Of a DNA stretch of 64,000 nt, positions 17,901 to 28,300 are shown piece after piece. Positions within the stretch are counted from its first letter, which is position 1. The number at the start of each line of letters is the position of its first letter. The notes below the pieces were generated by a model. The model saw only the letters and a list, made by a program, of their open reading frames with translations, was not told the DNA's origin and ran no database searches. Both the position numbers and the translations under genes were made by a program. Origin of the DNA: Curtobacterium sp. MCSS17_007 (GTDB lineage: Bacteria; Actinomycetota; Actinomycetes; Actinomycetales; Microbacteriaceae); assembly GCF_003234175.2 (NCBI RefSeq), contig NZ_CP126257.1, positions 496,001 to 560,000 on the forward strand, in the 5' to 3' direction.

Positions 17901-20485
17901 CGCTGACCGTCGGTGCGGCGAAGGGCGTGCTGGCGAACGACCAGGGCACCGGACTGACCGCGACGATCGACGAGCAGCCGCTGCACGGCACGGTCGACCT
18001 CGCCGCCGACGGCTCGTACACGTACACGCCGACCGCCGACTGGTCCGGCTCGGACCGCTTCACCTACACGGCGACGGACTCGTCGGGCGCCACGACCACG
18101 GGCCTGGTGACGATCACCGTCACGCCCCGCACCGAGGACGACCGCATCCGCACGACGGCGAACGGTTCCGTCACCGTCACCTCGGGTGAGCTGACCGGCA
18201 ACGACCACGGCAGCGGCCTGACCGTGACCGCGGTCGGACAGTCCAGCGCCGGCACCGTCGTCCTGAACGCCGACGGCACGATCACCTACACCCCGGCGCC
18301 GGGCACCTCGGGCACGGCGACCTTCACGTACGAGGTCGCCGGCGCGAACGGCAACCGGGCCACCGGCACCGTCACCGTGACGATCACGCCCGTGGTCGTC
18401 GCGACCGACGCGGACGCCACCGCCGACGGCACCCTCGTGGTGCCCGCCGACGAGGGCGTGCTCGAGGACGCGACCGGCACCGACCTGACCGTCACCGACA
18501 ACACCACGCCCGGCCACGGCACGGTCGTGGTCGGCGGGGACGGCTCGTACACGTACACGCCCGACGCCGGGTACTCCGGCCGGGACGGCTTCGACGTGAC
18601 GATCACCGACGGCTCCGGGAACACCACGACCGGCACCGTGACGATCACCGTCGCGCCGAAGGCCGTCGACGACACCGCGACCACCACGACGGGGACCCCG
18701 GTCGACGTCGCCGTGACCGCGAACGACAAGGGCACCGCGCTCCGGGTGACCGGGGTCGGCGCTGCCGCGAACGGCACCGTCCGGATCTCCGACACGGCAG
18801 ACGCCGACGGCCCGGGCGCCCGTGCCACCGGTGTGACCTACACGCCCGCCGACGGCTTCTCGGGCACCGACGCCGTCACCTACACGGTGACCGACGGCGC
18901 CGGGTCGACCGCGACCGCGACCGTGCGCGTCACCGTCGCACCCACCGCGACCGACGACGTGCTGCAGACCCCGTCCGGCACCGCACTCGCGCTCGGCGGG
19001 ACCGTGCTCACCGGGAACGACCACGGCACCGGGCTGACGGTCACGGGCCACACCGCCCCGCGCCACGGCGCGGTGACCACCGCGGCCGACGGCTCCCTCC
19101 TGTACACGCCGACCGCAGGGTGGTCCGGCACGGACACCTTCACCTACACGGTGACCGACGCCACCGGGCAGACCGCGACCGCCACGGTCACGGTGCTGGT
19201 CGGCAACGTCGCGACGGCCGACCACGGCACCACCACCACGAACGAGACGCTGCGGGTGCCCGCCGCCACGGGCGTCCTGAGCGACGACTCCGGCGCGGGC
19301 CTCTGGGCGAAGATCGACCGGCAGCCGGAGCACGGCACCGTCGAGCTCCGCGAGGACGGCTCGTACGTGTACACGCCGGCGGAGGGCTTCTCGGGCACCG
19401 ACACCTTCACGTACACCGCGGTGGACGCGGAGGGCTCGACCTCGACCGGCCTCGTGACGATCACCGTCACCCCGGTGGCGACCGACGACAGCATCCGCAC
19501 CACCGCCGGCACCCCGGTGACGGCGGTCGACCCGGGTGTGCTCGGCAACGACCACGGCTCGGCCCTGCGGGTCGTGTCCGCGGGGACGGCCCGGCACGGC
19601 ACGGTCCGGATCGCCGGCGCGGGGACCTTCGTCTACACGCCGGACGAGGGCTTCTCGGGTGTGGACACGGTCACGTACCGCGACCACGACGCCGAGGGCC
19701 AGGCAGCGGACGCCACCGTCTGGATCACCGTCGGGATCGACGCCGTCGACGACAGCGCGCGGACCGTCGCGGGCACCCCGGTCGCCCGCGACGCCCGGCA
19801 CGGCCTGCTCCGCAACGACCAGGGCACCGGCCTGACCGCGGCCCTCGCCCGGAAGCCCGCGCACGGCACCGTCTCGGTGCAGCGCGACGGCTCGTACCTG
19901 TACGAGGCGGCGGAGGGCTTCACCGGCACCGACCGGTTCACCTACACGGTGACCGACGCATCCGGTCAGCGGGCGACGGCCACCGCCGTCATGACGGTCG
20001 TCGCAGCGGCCAGCGCCACGGACGACTCGGTGACCGGGGCCGTGGACCAGGCGGTCACCATCCGGCCGACCGACAACGACCACGCCAGCGGCGGCGCGCA
20101 CTTCGTGCCCGCCACGCTGCACCTGGTCGACCCCGCCACCGGCGCACCGACCGACCGCGTGGTCGTCGACGGCATGGGGACCTGGCAGGTCGAGCGCGGA
20201 CAGGTCGTGTTCACGCCCGAGCACGGCTGGGCCGCCCGCACCTCGATCGACTACACCGTCGAGGACAGTGCGGAGCAGCTCGTCCGGGCGACGATGGAGG
20301 TGTACTACCCGACCGGGATCGCAGCAGCGACGCACATCGCGAAGCTCGCCTTCACCGGTACGACCGGACTGGTCGGACTCGGCCTGGCCGCCGTTGCGAT
20401 GGTCCTCGCCGGGGCGTTCCTGGCGATCCGCCGCCGCGGAGACGGCGCGGGCGAGACGGGAGTGCGCCGCCGCAGCGGGTCCTGA
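14942..20485 (+). CDS. Giant cell-wall-anchored protein with about 14 Ig-like/cadherin-like repeats and LAFTG signal
   Basis: 1847 residues from ATG 14942. An Arg-rich head and hydrophobic core (about 25-55, LVAMLGTALLVGAGVSATTA) form a signal peptide. Residues about 60-320 look like a seven-blade propeller-type domain (GLGISREGVSMFAAS, PTDGVHSVIRGAVNPVTGVY), followed by a SpaA-like fold (about 320-440). From about 440 to 1690 come 14 repeats of 85-95 residues with the pattern DD...GTPV...GVLGNDxGTxLTV...HGTV...DGSYTYTPxxGFSGTDxFTYTxTDxxG, typical of Big_9/VCBS-like stalk domains. A last divergent repeat resembles CshA repeats. LAFTG at 1802-1806, a helix and RRRGDG tail give a class E sortase anchor. 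Likely a long adhesin or stalk on the cell surface; the ligand is unknown. Repeats are much diverged in DNA, so recent expansion is unlikely. Confidence 0.88.
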   Translation: MLPVHQGTRVPGDDPAGRPPLSARRPGRRLVAMLGTALLVGAGVSATTAVVAAEPAAAVTALSNGRLVCDQNTLYAVNAAGKVVAVDITQGSTAGQNVPVTDLGAEGNNGLGISREGVSMFAASNGGSATIKQYDPKTGQVLATIPTDGVHSVIRGAVNPVTGVYYYGDATKIWAYDPAAGKTLGQVGTLTGMTTTNSAGGSSVNGDFAFSSRGLMFVVAAHKVYRVDTTELPTTPMPAGGRNLSTTEIGELPSGTNSPGIAFSSDGYLYVSSTASSNNTSTTTVYQLDPTSGAEIRRFAVSGNFGATDLATCNYADTLTGQASVDDRWKDTDQFTLAIAGDGIKATTPGASGTTTGTATGVQPKTAGALLTTPDKDYTVTQQPAGTTDPTNYDTTWQAVDLSTKRTVASGTGGTASFRFPQATTADGTDVVVTFTNTLKLAHITTRPDSYRTPVGTQLVVPATGVLGNDSGTGLTVQSASAPGHGTVTSSADGGFTYTPTKGFSGTDQFTYTAADGSGRTSTSTVTVTVSPTGADDAFSVRAGGTATADAATGLLANDSGSDLTITGHTDPAHGTLVLGKDGSYRYTPAQGFSGTDSSTYTATDGNGTTTTATVTVTVLPAARADSITVTAGGPTTGAAPGLLGNDQGTDLTVTGSTQPAHGTVSVGKDGSYTYTPADGWSGEDSFDYTVTDGNGKTDTVTVSVLVRPAATDDTITLPAGGTATATTRADGVLGNDRGTDLTIRSNTQPAHGSLTLHADGTYTYVPATGFSGTDTVTYRATDSAGTVVSGTVTLVVVPVAADDRAATTANEPVTIDVVGNDTGTDLTPKVATAPAHGTAVVDDDGAVEYTPARDWSGTDTFSYTVTDGSGRTSQPATVAVAVAPTARPDTTSTTAGTPVTVAATAMTSNDSGTGLTVTGVRTASNGTVALDADGNAVFTPADGFSGTGSFWYDVRDTSGGADSTWVVVVVGPQATADTATVPASTTLTVGAAKGVLANDQGTGLTATIDEQPLHGTVDLAADGSYTYTPTADWSGSDRFTYTATDSSGATTTGLVTITVTPRTEDDRIRTTANGSVTVTSGELTGNDHGSGLTVTAVGQSSAGTVVLNADGTITYTPAPGTSGTATFTYEVAGANGNRATGTVTVTITPVVVATDADATADGTLVVPADEGVLEDATGTDLTVTDNTTPGHGTVVVGGDGSYTYTPDAGYSGRDGFDVTITDGSGNTTTGTVTITVAPKAVDDTATTTTGTPVDVAVTANDKGTALRVTGVGAAANGTVRISDTADADGPGARATGVTYTPADGFSGTDAVTYTVTDGAGSTATATVRVTVAPTATDDVLQTPSGTALALGGTVLTGNDHGTGLTVTGHTAPRHGAVTTAADGSLLYTPTAGWSGTDTFTYTVTDATGQTATATVTVLVGNVATADHGTTTTNETLRVPAATGVLSDDSGAGLWAKIDRQPEHGTVELREDGSYVYTPAEGFSGTDTFTYTAVDAEGSTSTGLVTITVTPVATDDSIRTTAGTPVTAVDPGVLGNDHGSALRVVSAGTARHGTVRIAGAGTFVYTPDEGFSGVDTVTYRDHDAEGQAADATVWITVGIDAVDDSARTVAGTPVARDARHGLLRNDQGTGLTAALARKPAHGTVSVQRDGSYLYEAAEGFTGTDRFTYTVTDASGQRATATAVMTVVAAASATDDSVTGAVDQAVTIRPTDNDHASGGAHFVPATLHLVDPATGAPTDRVVVDGMGTWQVERGQVVFTPEHGWAARTSIDYTVEDSAEQLVRATMEVYYPTGIAAATHIAKLAFTGTTGLVGLGLAAVAMVLAGAFLAIRRRGDGAGETGVRRRSGS

Positions 20486-20503
20486 TCGCAGTACCCCACG
20501 AAG

Positions 20504-20563
20504 CGGACGGGAGGCCCGGACCACGTCAGCCGACAGGCGCACGTGATCCGGGCCTCCCGTCCG
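20504..20563 (+). terminator. Dispersed hairpin repeat, copy 2 (terminator-like)
   Basis: A 23-base arm starting CGGACGGGAGGCCCGG (20504-20526) pairs with 20541-20563 with a single mismatch. It stands 18 bases after the giant surface gene and converges with the SRAP gene at 20610, so it may stop transcription from both sides. Confidence 0.85.
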
Positions 20564-20609
20564 TCGTCCGTGCTCGCGACCCGTGGTCGGGTCGCGGCGA
20601 CCGTGTGGC

Positions 20610-21341
20610 TCAGGCCACCCGTTCGATGAGCTGCGGGCCGTCGTTGCGCACGCTGTTCACCGCGCGGGAGACCTCGTACTGCTCGAGCCCGGCTGCGACC
20701 GCGAGCGACTCGTGGTCGAGCAGCGCGAGCAGGTCGTCGGAACCGAGGTCCCCGTCGAGCCAGTCGCCGTACCCGTCCGGGGTGAGGAACGCGGGCATCC
20801 GGTCGTGGACCTCGCCGGGGGCGACGTGCGCGTCGCGGGTGATGATCGCGAGCGACAGCCGCCACTTCTCCGGGTCGTCCTCGGGCTTCGTCGGGTCCGG
20901 CCAGGCGCTCACGATGCCCGCCATGGCCAGCGCGCCACCGGGTTCGTGGACGAAGTGGGGTTCCTTGCCGTCCTCGCGGACGACCCACTCGTAGTAGCCG
21001 AGGGCGGGCACGATGCAGCGGTTCGTCGCGAACGCCCGCTTGAACATGCCGCTCGTCGCGACCGTCTCGATGCGGGCGTTGATCGGCTTCGGTTGCTGCT
21101 TCCGGAAGTCCTTCGCCCAGCTCGGGACGAAGCCCCAGCTGATCTGGGGGAGCTCGCGCTGCCCGTGCCGCTGCCGGACGGCGTACACGGCGTCGGTCGG
21201 CGCGACGTTCCAGCTCGGGGTGAGGCCGGCGTGCACCTCGCCCGTCTCCTGGTCGACGTGCTCGGTGCGCGCGGCGAGCTCACCCACGAGCTCGGGCAGC
21301 AGACCGGCCGTGGTGTCGGAGACGACGAACCTTCCACACAT
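20610..21341 (-). CDS. SRAP domain protein (abasic-site processing, YedK/HMCES-like)
   Basis: 243 residues. Begins MCGRFVVSD, where Cys2 (exposed after Met removal) is the residue that forms a stable thiazolidine link with abasic sites in single-stranded DNA. Other active-site parts are visible: WNVAPT (Asn), INARIET, RCIVPALGYYEW (Glu) and GEVHDRMPAFL (His). SRAP proteins shield abasic sites at replication forks from strand breakage. Length is normal for bacterial members. It stands alone, transcribed towards the giant surface gene, with the dispersed hairpin copy 2 just after its stop. Confidence 0.93.
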   Translation of the reverse strand: MCGRFVVSDTTAGLLPELVGELAARTEHVDQETGEVHAGLTPSWNVAPTDAVYAVRQRHGQRELPQISWGFVPSWAKDFRKQQPKPINARIETVATSGMFKRAFATNRCIVPALGYYEWVVREDGKEPHFVHEPGGALAMAGIVSAWPDPTKPEDDPEKWRLSLAIITRDAHVAPGEVHDRMPAFLTPDGYGDWLDGDLGSDDLLALLDHESLAVAAGLEQYEVSRAVNSVRNDGPQLIERVA

Positions 21342-21389
21342 GCGCCCAGTGTGCCCGGCGCTGCCGACAGTGGTGCGAGGTCGGGGCGG

Positions 21390-22058
21390 TCACTCGTCGG
21401 GCAGGCGGACCTTCGACCCGTGCGGGTGCCGACGCCAGAGCGGACGGTGCTTCAGCGTCGGTGGCTCCGTCTCGAGTGCCGCGAGGCGCGCACGCTCGGC
21501 GTAGCCCAGGCGCAGCACCATCTCCGGGAGCATGAGGAGGTACACGAAGGGCCAGAGGACGACGAAGACCTCGACCTGGCCGGAGACGAGCACCGCGAAC
21601 CCGCCGCAGGCCGTTCCCACGAAGAGCGGTCCGAGGCGAGAGAGTCGTCGCACCAGGCCACGCTGCAGCAGCGGTACGTCGTTCAGGACGTCGTCGCGGT
21701 CCTCGGATGCGATCGGCCGTGCGCGCCGCTCGAGGTAGGGCTGCACCGACCACCGCACGGACATCGTCGCGTCGGGTCGGACCTGCTTGCCGTCGATGCC
21801 TTGTCCGGACCTCGGATCGCGAGCGGTCGGGAAGCACGAGTACGCGATCGCGAGGACACCGAGCGTGGCGAAGGTGATCGCGGCGATCGATCGGAGGACG
21901 CCGGGTCCGGCCCACCCGTGGGCGAGATCCGTCGCGACGAACAACACGAGTGCGATCGCGGCGATCCCGGCGGCGATCCAGAGGGCACGGCGCACACGCT
22001 TGCTGTCGACGACCTCCCAGAGGCTCCCGCGCAACACCTGCCATCCGAGCCGGTACAC
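21390..22058 (-). CDS. Hypothetical four-helix membrane protein
   Basis: 222 residues from GTG at 22058. Two helices near the N-terminus (about 25-45 ALWIAAGIAAIALVLFVATD, 55-75 RSIAAITFATLGVLAIAYS) and two in the C-terminal half (about 145-165 and 167-187, FVGTACGGFAVLVSGQVEVF, VVLWPFVYLLMLPEMVL), with a cytoplasmic-type basic loop between (RWSVQPYLERRARPIASED). I do not recognise the family. It lies upstream of the SRAP gene on the same strand, 48 bases away, so the two may share a transcript. A 319-base region separates its start from the divergent RHS gene. Confidence 0.65.
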   Translation of the reverse strand: MYRLGWQVLRGSLWEVVDSKRVRRALWIAAGIAAIALVLFVATDLAHGWAGPGVLRSIAAITFATLGVLAIAYSCFPTARDPRSGQGIDGKQVRPDATMSVRWSVQPYLERRARPIASEDRDDVLNDVPLLQRGLVRRLSRLGPLFVGTACGGFAVLVSGQVEVFVVLWPFVYLLMLPEMVLRLGYAERARLAALETEPPTLKHRPLWRRHPHGSKVRLPDE

Positions 22059-22377
22059 GTGTTCCTTCTACCCGGCGATGCTGCCGGGCGGGTTAGCGTG
22101 GCCCGGGGTGCGCTGGCCGCTGTGTACCTCACCTGAAAGCAGTCTCAGTCTGATGCTGTACCCCGAAAAAGGTTCCAGCACGGTACGGCCCCGGTCTGCC
22201 CCTCTTGTCCACATGGCGCGGCGGGTCGGACATGTACCCCCGGGTCCCGGCGGCCCCGAACGGGGGGCAGAATCGATGGATCAGCTGGACGTGCCTGACC
22301 CTACATTCAGTCTTCGTGCTCTCCAGGGAGAGCGAAGCGCGTCCGGGCTCATCCCGTGGAAGCAGTAGGGGAGTCCC
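22059..22377 (+). promoter_or_regulatory. Divergent promoter region before the RHS gene with two GTACCCC boxes
   Basis: No gene in these 319 bases. GTACCCC occurs at 22158-22164 (in ACCCCGAAAAAGGT, an imperfect dyad) and 22234-22240 (in ACCCCCGGGT). The same box precedes the genes at 13928 and 14942. A purine-rich AGTAGGGGAG at about 22365-22374 precedes the RHS ATG. Clear -35/-10 hexamers were not identified. Confidence 0.45.
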
Positions 22378-25300
22378 ATGTCGGGGCGTACGTCACGAGC
22401 CGGTGTGCTCGCAGGGATCATCACGTCGGTGGCGCTGGTGGCGGAGTTGCTGGTGGTCGTGCCGGCGCAGGCCGCGGAGGTCGAGGACCGTCCGGTGACC
22501 TCGCTCCCGGCGGTGGTGTCGGACGCGGTGCCGGCTGCCACTCCGACCGTCCCGGATGGGACGACGGACGCCCCGGCGATCTCGTTCGAGCAGGCGCCGA
22601 AGCTCGCCACTGAGGACCGCACCGCGGCACTGCGGGACGAGGACATCCAGCCCGAGTCGCCGGAGTCGCCGTTCGACCCGGACACGTCGAAGCTCGTCGG
22701 ACGGTCGACGTTCAAGGACACCTACGAGAACACCGACGGTTCGAAGACCGCGGTCATCTCGCAGGTGCCGCAGAACATCAAGGACGACCAGGGCAAGTGG
22801 GTCCCGGTGAACACCGACGTCGACGTGACCTCGGCCGGGACCGGCGTGGTCGACGACCACCCGTTGGACCCGGTGTTCGCGGACGACGCGTCGGGCACGG
22901 ACGTGCTGACGATGCGCCACGACGGGTACACGCTCGCGTACTCCCTCGACGGCGCGGCCGACAGCCCGCTGTCGCACACGAACAAGGGTGGCGCCGGGGA
23001 CGAGGTCACCTACCGTGACGTGTTCCCGGACACGGACCTGCACTACACGGTGACGAACGGGACCGTGAAGGAGGAGCTCGTCCTGGCGAAGCTGCCGACG
23101 AAGGCGCGGGACTCGTGGACGTGGCACGTCCGCGGCAAGGGGCTCGCGGCGACGAGTGAAGACGACGGAGCGATCGTGTTCCGATCGGAGACCGGCAAGG
23201 TCGAGTTCGCCGTCCCGCAGCCGCAGATGTGGGACTCCTCCGGTATCAAGGGTGTGCAGGAGCCCGCGCAGACGGCCGTGCACACCGAGCTCGCGGCCGA
23301 CGGTGACGGGTGGACGATCACGATGTCGCCCGACCGGGCCTGGCTGAGCGATCCCGCGCGGGAGTACCCGGTGCACGTGGACCCGACGTCGGCGGTGTCG
23401 TGGTCGAACGACCAGCACGCGTACAAGTCCGACGGCGCGTCGATCACCGACGGTGTCATCCGGATCGGGAACGCCCGTGACGGCGGGGACAAGTACTGGC
23501 GAACCGTCGCGCACTTCAACTACGAGCAGGTCTTCGGCAAGCAGGTGATCGACGCGCGCGTCGACGGCTACCTGCACGACGCCGGGACGACGACGTCGTA
23601 CGCGGGCTCGGTCAGCCAGGCGACGAGCTTCGGCTACGGCGGTGTCGGGCAGCAGATGAGCGTCTGGCCGATCAGCGACGCCGGTTCTGCAGGCGACAGC
23701 GGGGTCGCGGACTCGATCGCCTCGTGGGTCCGCTCGCAGACCAAGGGCGTGTACTTCATGCTCCGAGGTCAGGAGACCCCGGGCCTGTACACGTACAAGA
23801 CCGTCGATGCGGCACTGATCGTGTCGTACAAGGACTTCCCCAAAGCAGGCGGGGCGGTGTCGCCGTCCCCTGCCAACGGTGCCCGCGGGCCGCTCGCCCC
23901 GAAGCTCGCGATCTCGGGGACCGACCCCGAAGGCACTGGTCTCGACTACGCGTACCACGTCAGCACCAACAGCAACCCCGACGTCGGCACGGTGTGGGAC
24001 TCGGGCTGGGGTGGGCAGACCGTCCAGGTTCCGTGGGGGACGTTGAAGCCCGGGACGAAGTACTACTGGAAGGGCTTCATCCGCGACGGCTACAACGGCG
24101 TGCACGGCACGTCCACGAAGTCGGAATCGTCGGTGTTCTCCTTCACCACGAACAACGCTGCGGTGTCCAGCCAGGCTGGATCCTCGCCGACCGACGACGC
24201 CGTCTCGACGACCCTCACACCCCAGCTCACGGTCCCGGCGATCTCGGACGCCGACGGAGATCCGTTGAAGGTGAACTTCACGGTCGCCACGGGGTCGGAT
24301 GCGAGCTCGGGGACCGTGGTGTCCTCCGGGTGGTTCACCCCGACGGCCGGTCAGCCGATCAGCTGGCAGGTCCCGGCGAACAGCCTGCACGACGGTGGCG
24401 CGTACTCGTGGACCGTCCGCACGGACGACACCTACGACAAACCGCCGGTGAACTGGGTGAGCAGCTTCACCGTGAACCAGCGCATCGGCGAGGCAGGCCC
24501 CGCCCCGACGGACACCGCGGGTCCCGTGACGGTGAACCTCGCCAACGGCAACGTCGGCATGCGGTTCTCGTCCCCGACGGTGTCGACCCTCGGCGGTGCG
24601 ATGGGCATGGCGTTCAGCTACAACTCGCAGCAGGCCTCGTTCGGCGGGCTGACCGGGTCGTACTTCGACGACACCCCCGCGTCCGGCGCGGCACCGGACT
24701 ACTCGTTCACGGGCAAGTCGCCCGTTCTGGTGCGGACCGACCCGTCCCCGACGTTCAACTGGGGGCAGGGCTCCCCAGCCCCGTCCGTCCCGAAGGACGA
24801 CTTCCTGGTCCGGTGGACCGGGTACATGACCGTCCCATCCAAGGACGCCGGCAAGCTCACGTTCTCCGTCGCGCACGACGACGGCGCCCGCCTCTGGGTC
24901 AACAACACGAAGATCCTCGACAAGTGGTCCGTCTCGAACGCGGAGGACACGGCTTCCGCGATCACTCTCGGCACGACGGCGGTCCCGTTCCAGCTCGAGT
25001 ACTTCGACCACACCGGCGGGGCGAGCATCGCGCTGTCGTACACCGGTGCGGACAATCAGAAGAAGCCGGTGCCGTCCGACTGGTTCTCCCGTCAGGTCGA
25101 GTCGCTGCCGGCGGGCTGGTCGTCGTCGACGGCGCTCGAGGGCGACGCCGGTGACTGGGCGAGCGTCCGCGTCGCCGACAACACGGTGGTGCTGACCGAC
25201 ACGACCGGAACGGCGCACACCTACACCCGGACCGGCGGTTCGGGCTCGGCGACCGGGTACAAGCCGCCGGCCGGGGAGTACGGCCAGGTCGCGCTCGACC

Positions 25301-28300
25301 AGTCCGGGCAGGTCACGTTCACCGACGACGACGGCACCGTCACCGTGTTCAACGCCGCAGGCCGTGTCGCCACGGTCACCAGCGCCGGGGACGCGATCAA
25401 GCGTGCAACGCCGTTCTCGACCTACCGTGGCGGCACCGGGATGATCGACCGGCTCACGGACCCGCTGTCGAAGAAGAACGACGGCTCCTACGGTCGTCAG
25501 ATCCGCTTCGCCTACGCCGGTGACAAGGCCACCGACGTCGGACTGAGCGCCGCCGACACGGACTCCGGCGGACTGGCGTGCCCCGTCCCCGCGGGGTTCG
25601 GTCCGGTGCCCGCGAACATGCTCTGCCGCATCGTCTACCCCGACCACGTCGCCGGGAAGCAGGACACCACCCAGCTGTTCTACGACGCCAACGGTAACCT
25701 CTCCCGGATCCTCGACCCGGGCAACGAGCAGACCGACTTCGGCTACGACGCCGGCAAGCTCACCCTCCTGCGCAACTCGGCGGCCAACGACTGGTTGGCT
25801 GCCGACAGCAGCCGTGCCGTCGACGCGAACACCGCGACGACCATCGCCTACGCGGCCACGCCGGCCGACGAAGTGCGGAAGGGTGCACCGGCGCAGCGTG
25901 CCGCGTCCGTGACGTTGCCCGCCCCGGACGGGGTGACCAGCGCCTCCCGACCGGCGAAGACCTACACGTACGGAACCGGGACGACCTTCGTCGACGTGCC
26001 CGCGCTCGGCCTGCCCAGCGGGACCCATGCGACGACCGTCACCTACGACGCCGCGTGGCGTCAGCTGACCACCGTCAGTCCGTCCGGACTGACGGCGTCA
26101 CAGAAGTGGGTCGAGCCGGACAAGGTGATCTCCTCCACCGACCCGCAGGGCCGGAAGACGACCACGATCTACAACCAGCAGGACCGCCCGACCGACAGCT
26201 ACGGCCCCGCGCCGGCGTCGTGCTTCCCGGACGACCAGCAGCCCACCGACGCCTGCCGGCCGACGACCGCGCACACCAGCACCGCGTACGACCAGGATGC
26301 CGACGGCAACCCCCTGCGCGGCCTGAACGCGACCTGGTACGACAACGACCGTCTCGCAGGGGCGCCGAAGTCCTACGGCATCGGCGTCGGCAACAGCGAC
26401 GGCTCGATCAACCAGACGTGGGCCAAGGGCAGCCCGGCAGCCGCCGGCGCCGGGTTCACGACGGACAACTTCTCCGTGCGCCTCACCGGTCTGATCACGA
26501 TCCCGAACACCAGCGCGTACCCGGCGAAGGCGGACTACACGTTCCTGACCAAGTCCGACGACGGCGCCCAGCTCTGGGTCGACGACGTCCCCCTGATCGA
26601 TGACTGGGGTCCGCACTCCACCACCGAGACCGCCGCGAACCAGAAGGTCACCCTCTCGCGGGGGCAGTCGGTGAAGGTCCGCCTGCAGTACCGCGAGGTC
26701 ACCGTGGACGCGGCGCTGGCGCTCGAGTGGAAGATCGCCGACGGTGCGACCGCGATCGTCCCCGGCGCAGTGCTGTCGCCGGACTACGGTCTCGCGACCA
26801 CGTCGACGACGGACGACCAGGCGCCGACCGGTGTCGCCGGGATCTCGGCCTCGCAGATCAGCTCCTCGACGACCCGGACGGTGTTCGACAAGGCCTGGCT
26901 CGGTCTGCCGACGGCGACCAGTGTCGACCCGAACGGGCTCAACCTGAAGGAGACCGCGACCTACGAAGCCCAGAACACTGGCTACCTCCGCCAGCTCACC
27001 CGCACCCTGCCGGCGCAGGCGGCTGCCGCGTCGACGAACTCGTACTTCGCGGACGCGGACACGATCAAGTCCGCCTACGGCACCACCGACGGGCAGATCT
27101 GTGGCGTGGACGTGTTGACACCGCAGTACGGGCAGCTGAGGTCGACGACGGGCGCGACGCCCGCGACCGGTAACGCGGTCACGACGTCGTACCTCTACGA
27201 CATCTGGGGTCGCACCGCCGGTACCAAGCAGTCCGGTGACGACGACTGGTCCTGCACCTTCTACGACGCCCGCGGGCGAGCGGTGAAGAGCACGACCTCT
27301 GCGTTCAACGGGCAGCCCGGCTCCACCGCGACGACCACGTTCTCGGCCGACGGTCTGACCACCGTGGTGTCCGACGACAGCGTGACCGGCTCGCCGAACG
27401 GCTCCAAGATCACGACCGTTTCGAACCTGCTCGGTCAGATCACGAAGTACGTCGACGTGTGGGGGACCACGACGACGACGTCCTACGACCAGGCGGGCCG
27501 GGTCACCTCGACGCTGGCGGTGTCGGCGGATGGTGTGCAGCACACGACAGGTCAGTCGTACGACATCGACTCGAAGGTGACGCAGTCCACCGCCGACGGC
27601 AAGGTCGTCGCGGTACCCACCTACCAGCAGGGCGAGATCACGTCGGTGGCGTACCCGTCCGGAGACGGCAACGCCGGCAACGGTACCTCGGTGACGGTGA
27701 CCAAGGACGGTGCCGGTGCGTTGACCGGGTTGACGTGGTCGTTCCCGAACAACCAGCCGCAGGTCACGGACCAGGTGGTCCGGTCCCAGTCCGGTGACGT
27801 CCTCAAGGACACCACCGCGCTCGGGGCGACCTCGAACACGTCGACGTACTCCTACGACACAGCCGGGAGGCTCGTGGCTGCGTCGATCCCGCGGCACCAG
27901 TTGACGTACGGGTTCGGCACCAGCAGCTGCACCCAGTCGGGTGCGATCGCTGCGGCGGGGAAGAACGGCAATCGGACCTCTTCGTCGGACCAGCTCATGG
28001 ATGCTTCTGGGAACCCGGTCGGGTCGGCGACGCAGGTCGCGTCCTGCTACGACGCTGCGGACCGGCTGATCGGGACGACGGTGACGAACCCAGCTGCCGG
28101 CGCAACGCCGGTGAACCAGTCCCTGACCGGCACGCAGCTGGTCTACGACGCCCACGGGAACACGACGAAGCTGGCCGATGAGACCCTCGTGTACGACGGG
28201 CAGGACCGGCACGTGCAGACGACGCTGACGGACGGGTCGAAGGTGTCGTACGTGCGGGACGCGTCGAACCGGATCGTGCAGCGCACCGAGCAGACCCCGG

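Noticed and set aside
16260..20000. Repeats in the giant surface gene considered as a CRISPR array
   Set aside because: Period is about 260-280 bases, in frame, and repeats are diverged at DNA level; they are protein domains.
20491..20497. GTACCCC after the giant surface gene
   Set aside because: It follows a stop codon and leads into a terminator with no downstream gene start, so it was not counted as a promoter site.
14897..20542. 1881-codon open frame antisense to the giant surface protein
   Set aside because: It mirrors the high-GC repeat gene codon by codon and yields a Gly/Arg/Val-rich low-complexity product without domains, start site or ribosome site.
22393..26028. 1211-codon frame antisense to the RHS gene
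   Set aside because: Product is Arg/Gly/Val-rich with no family likeness; a shadow of GC-biased coding on the other strand.
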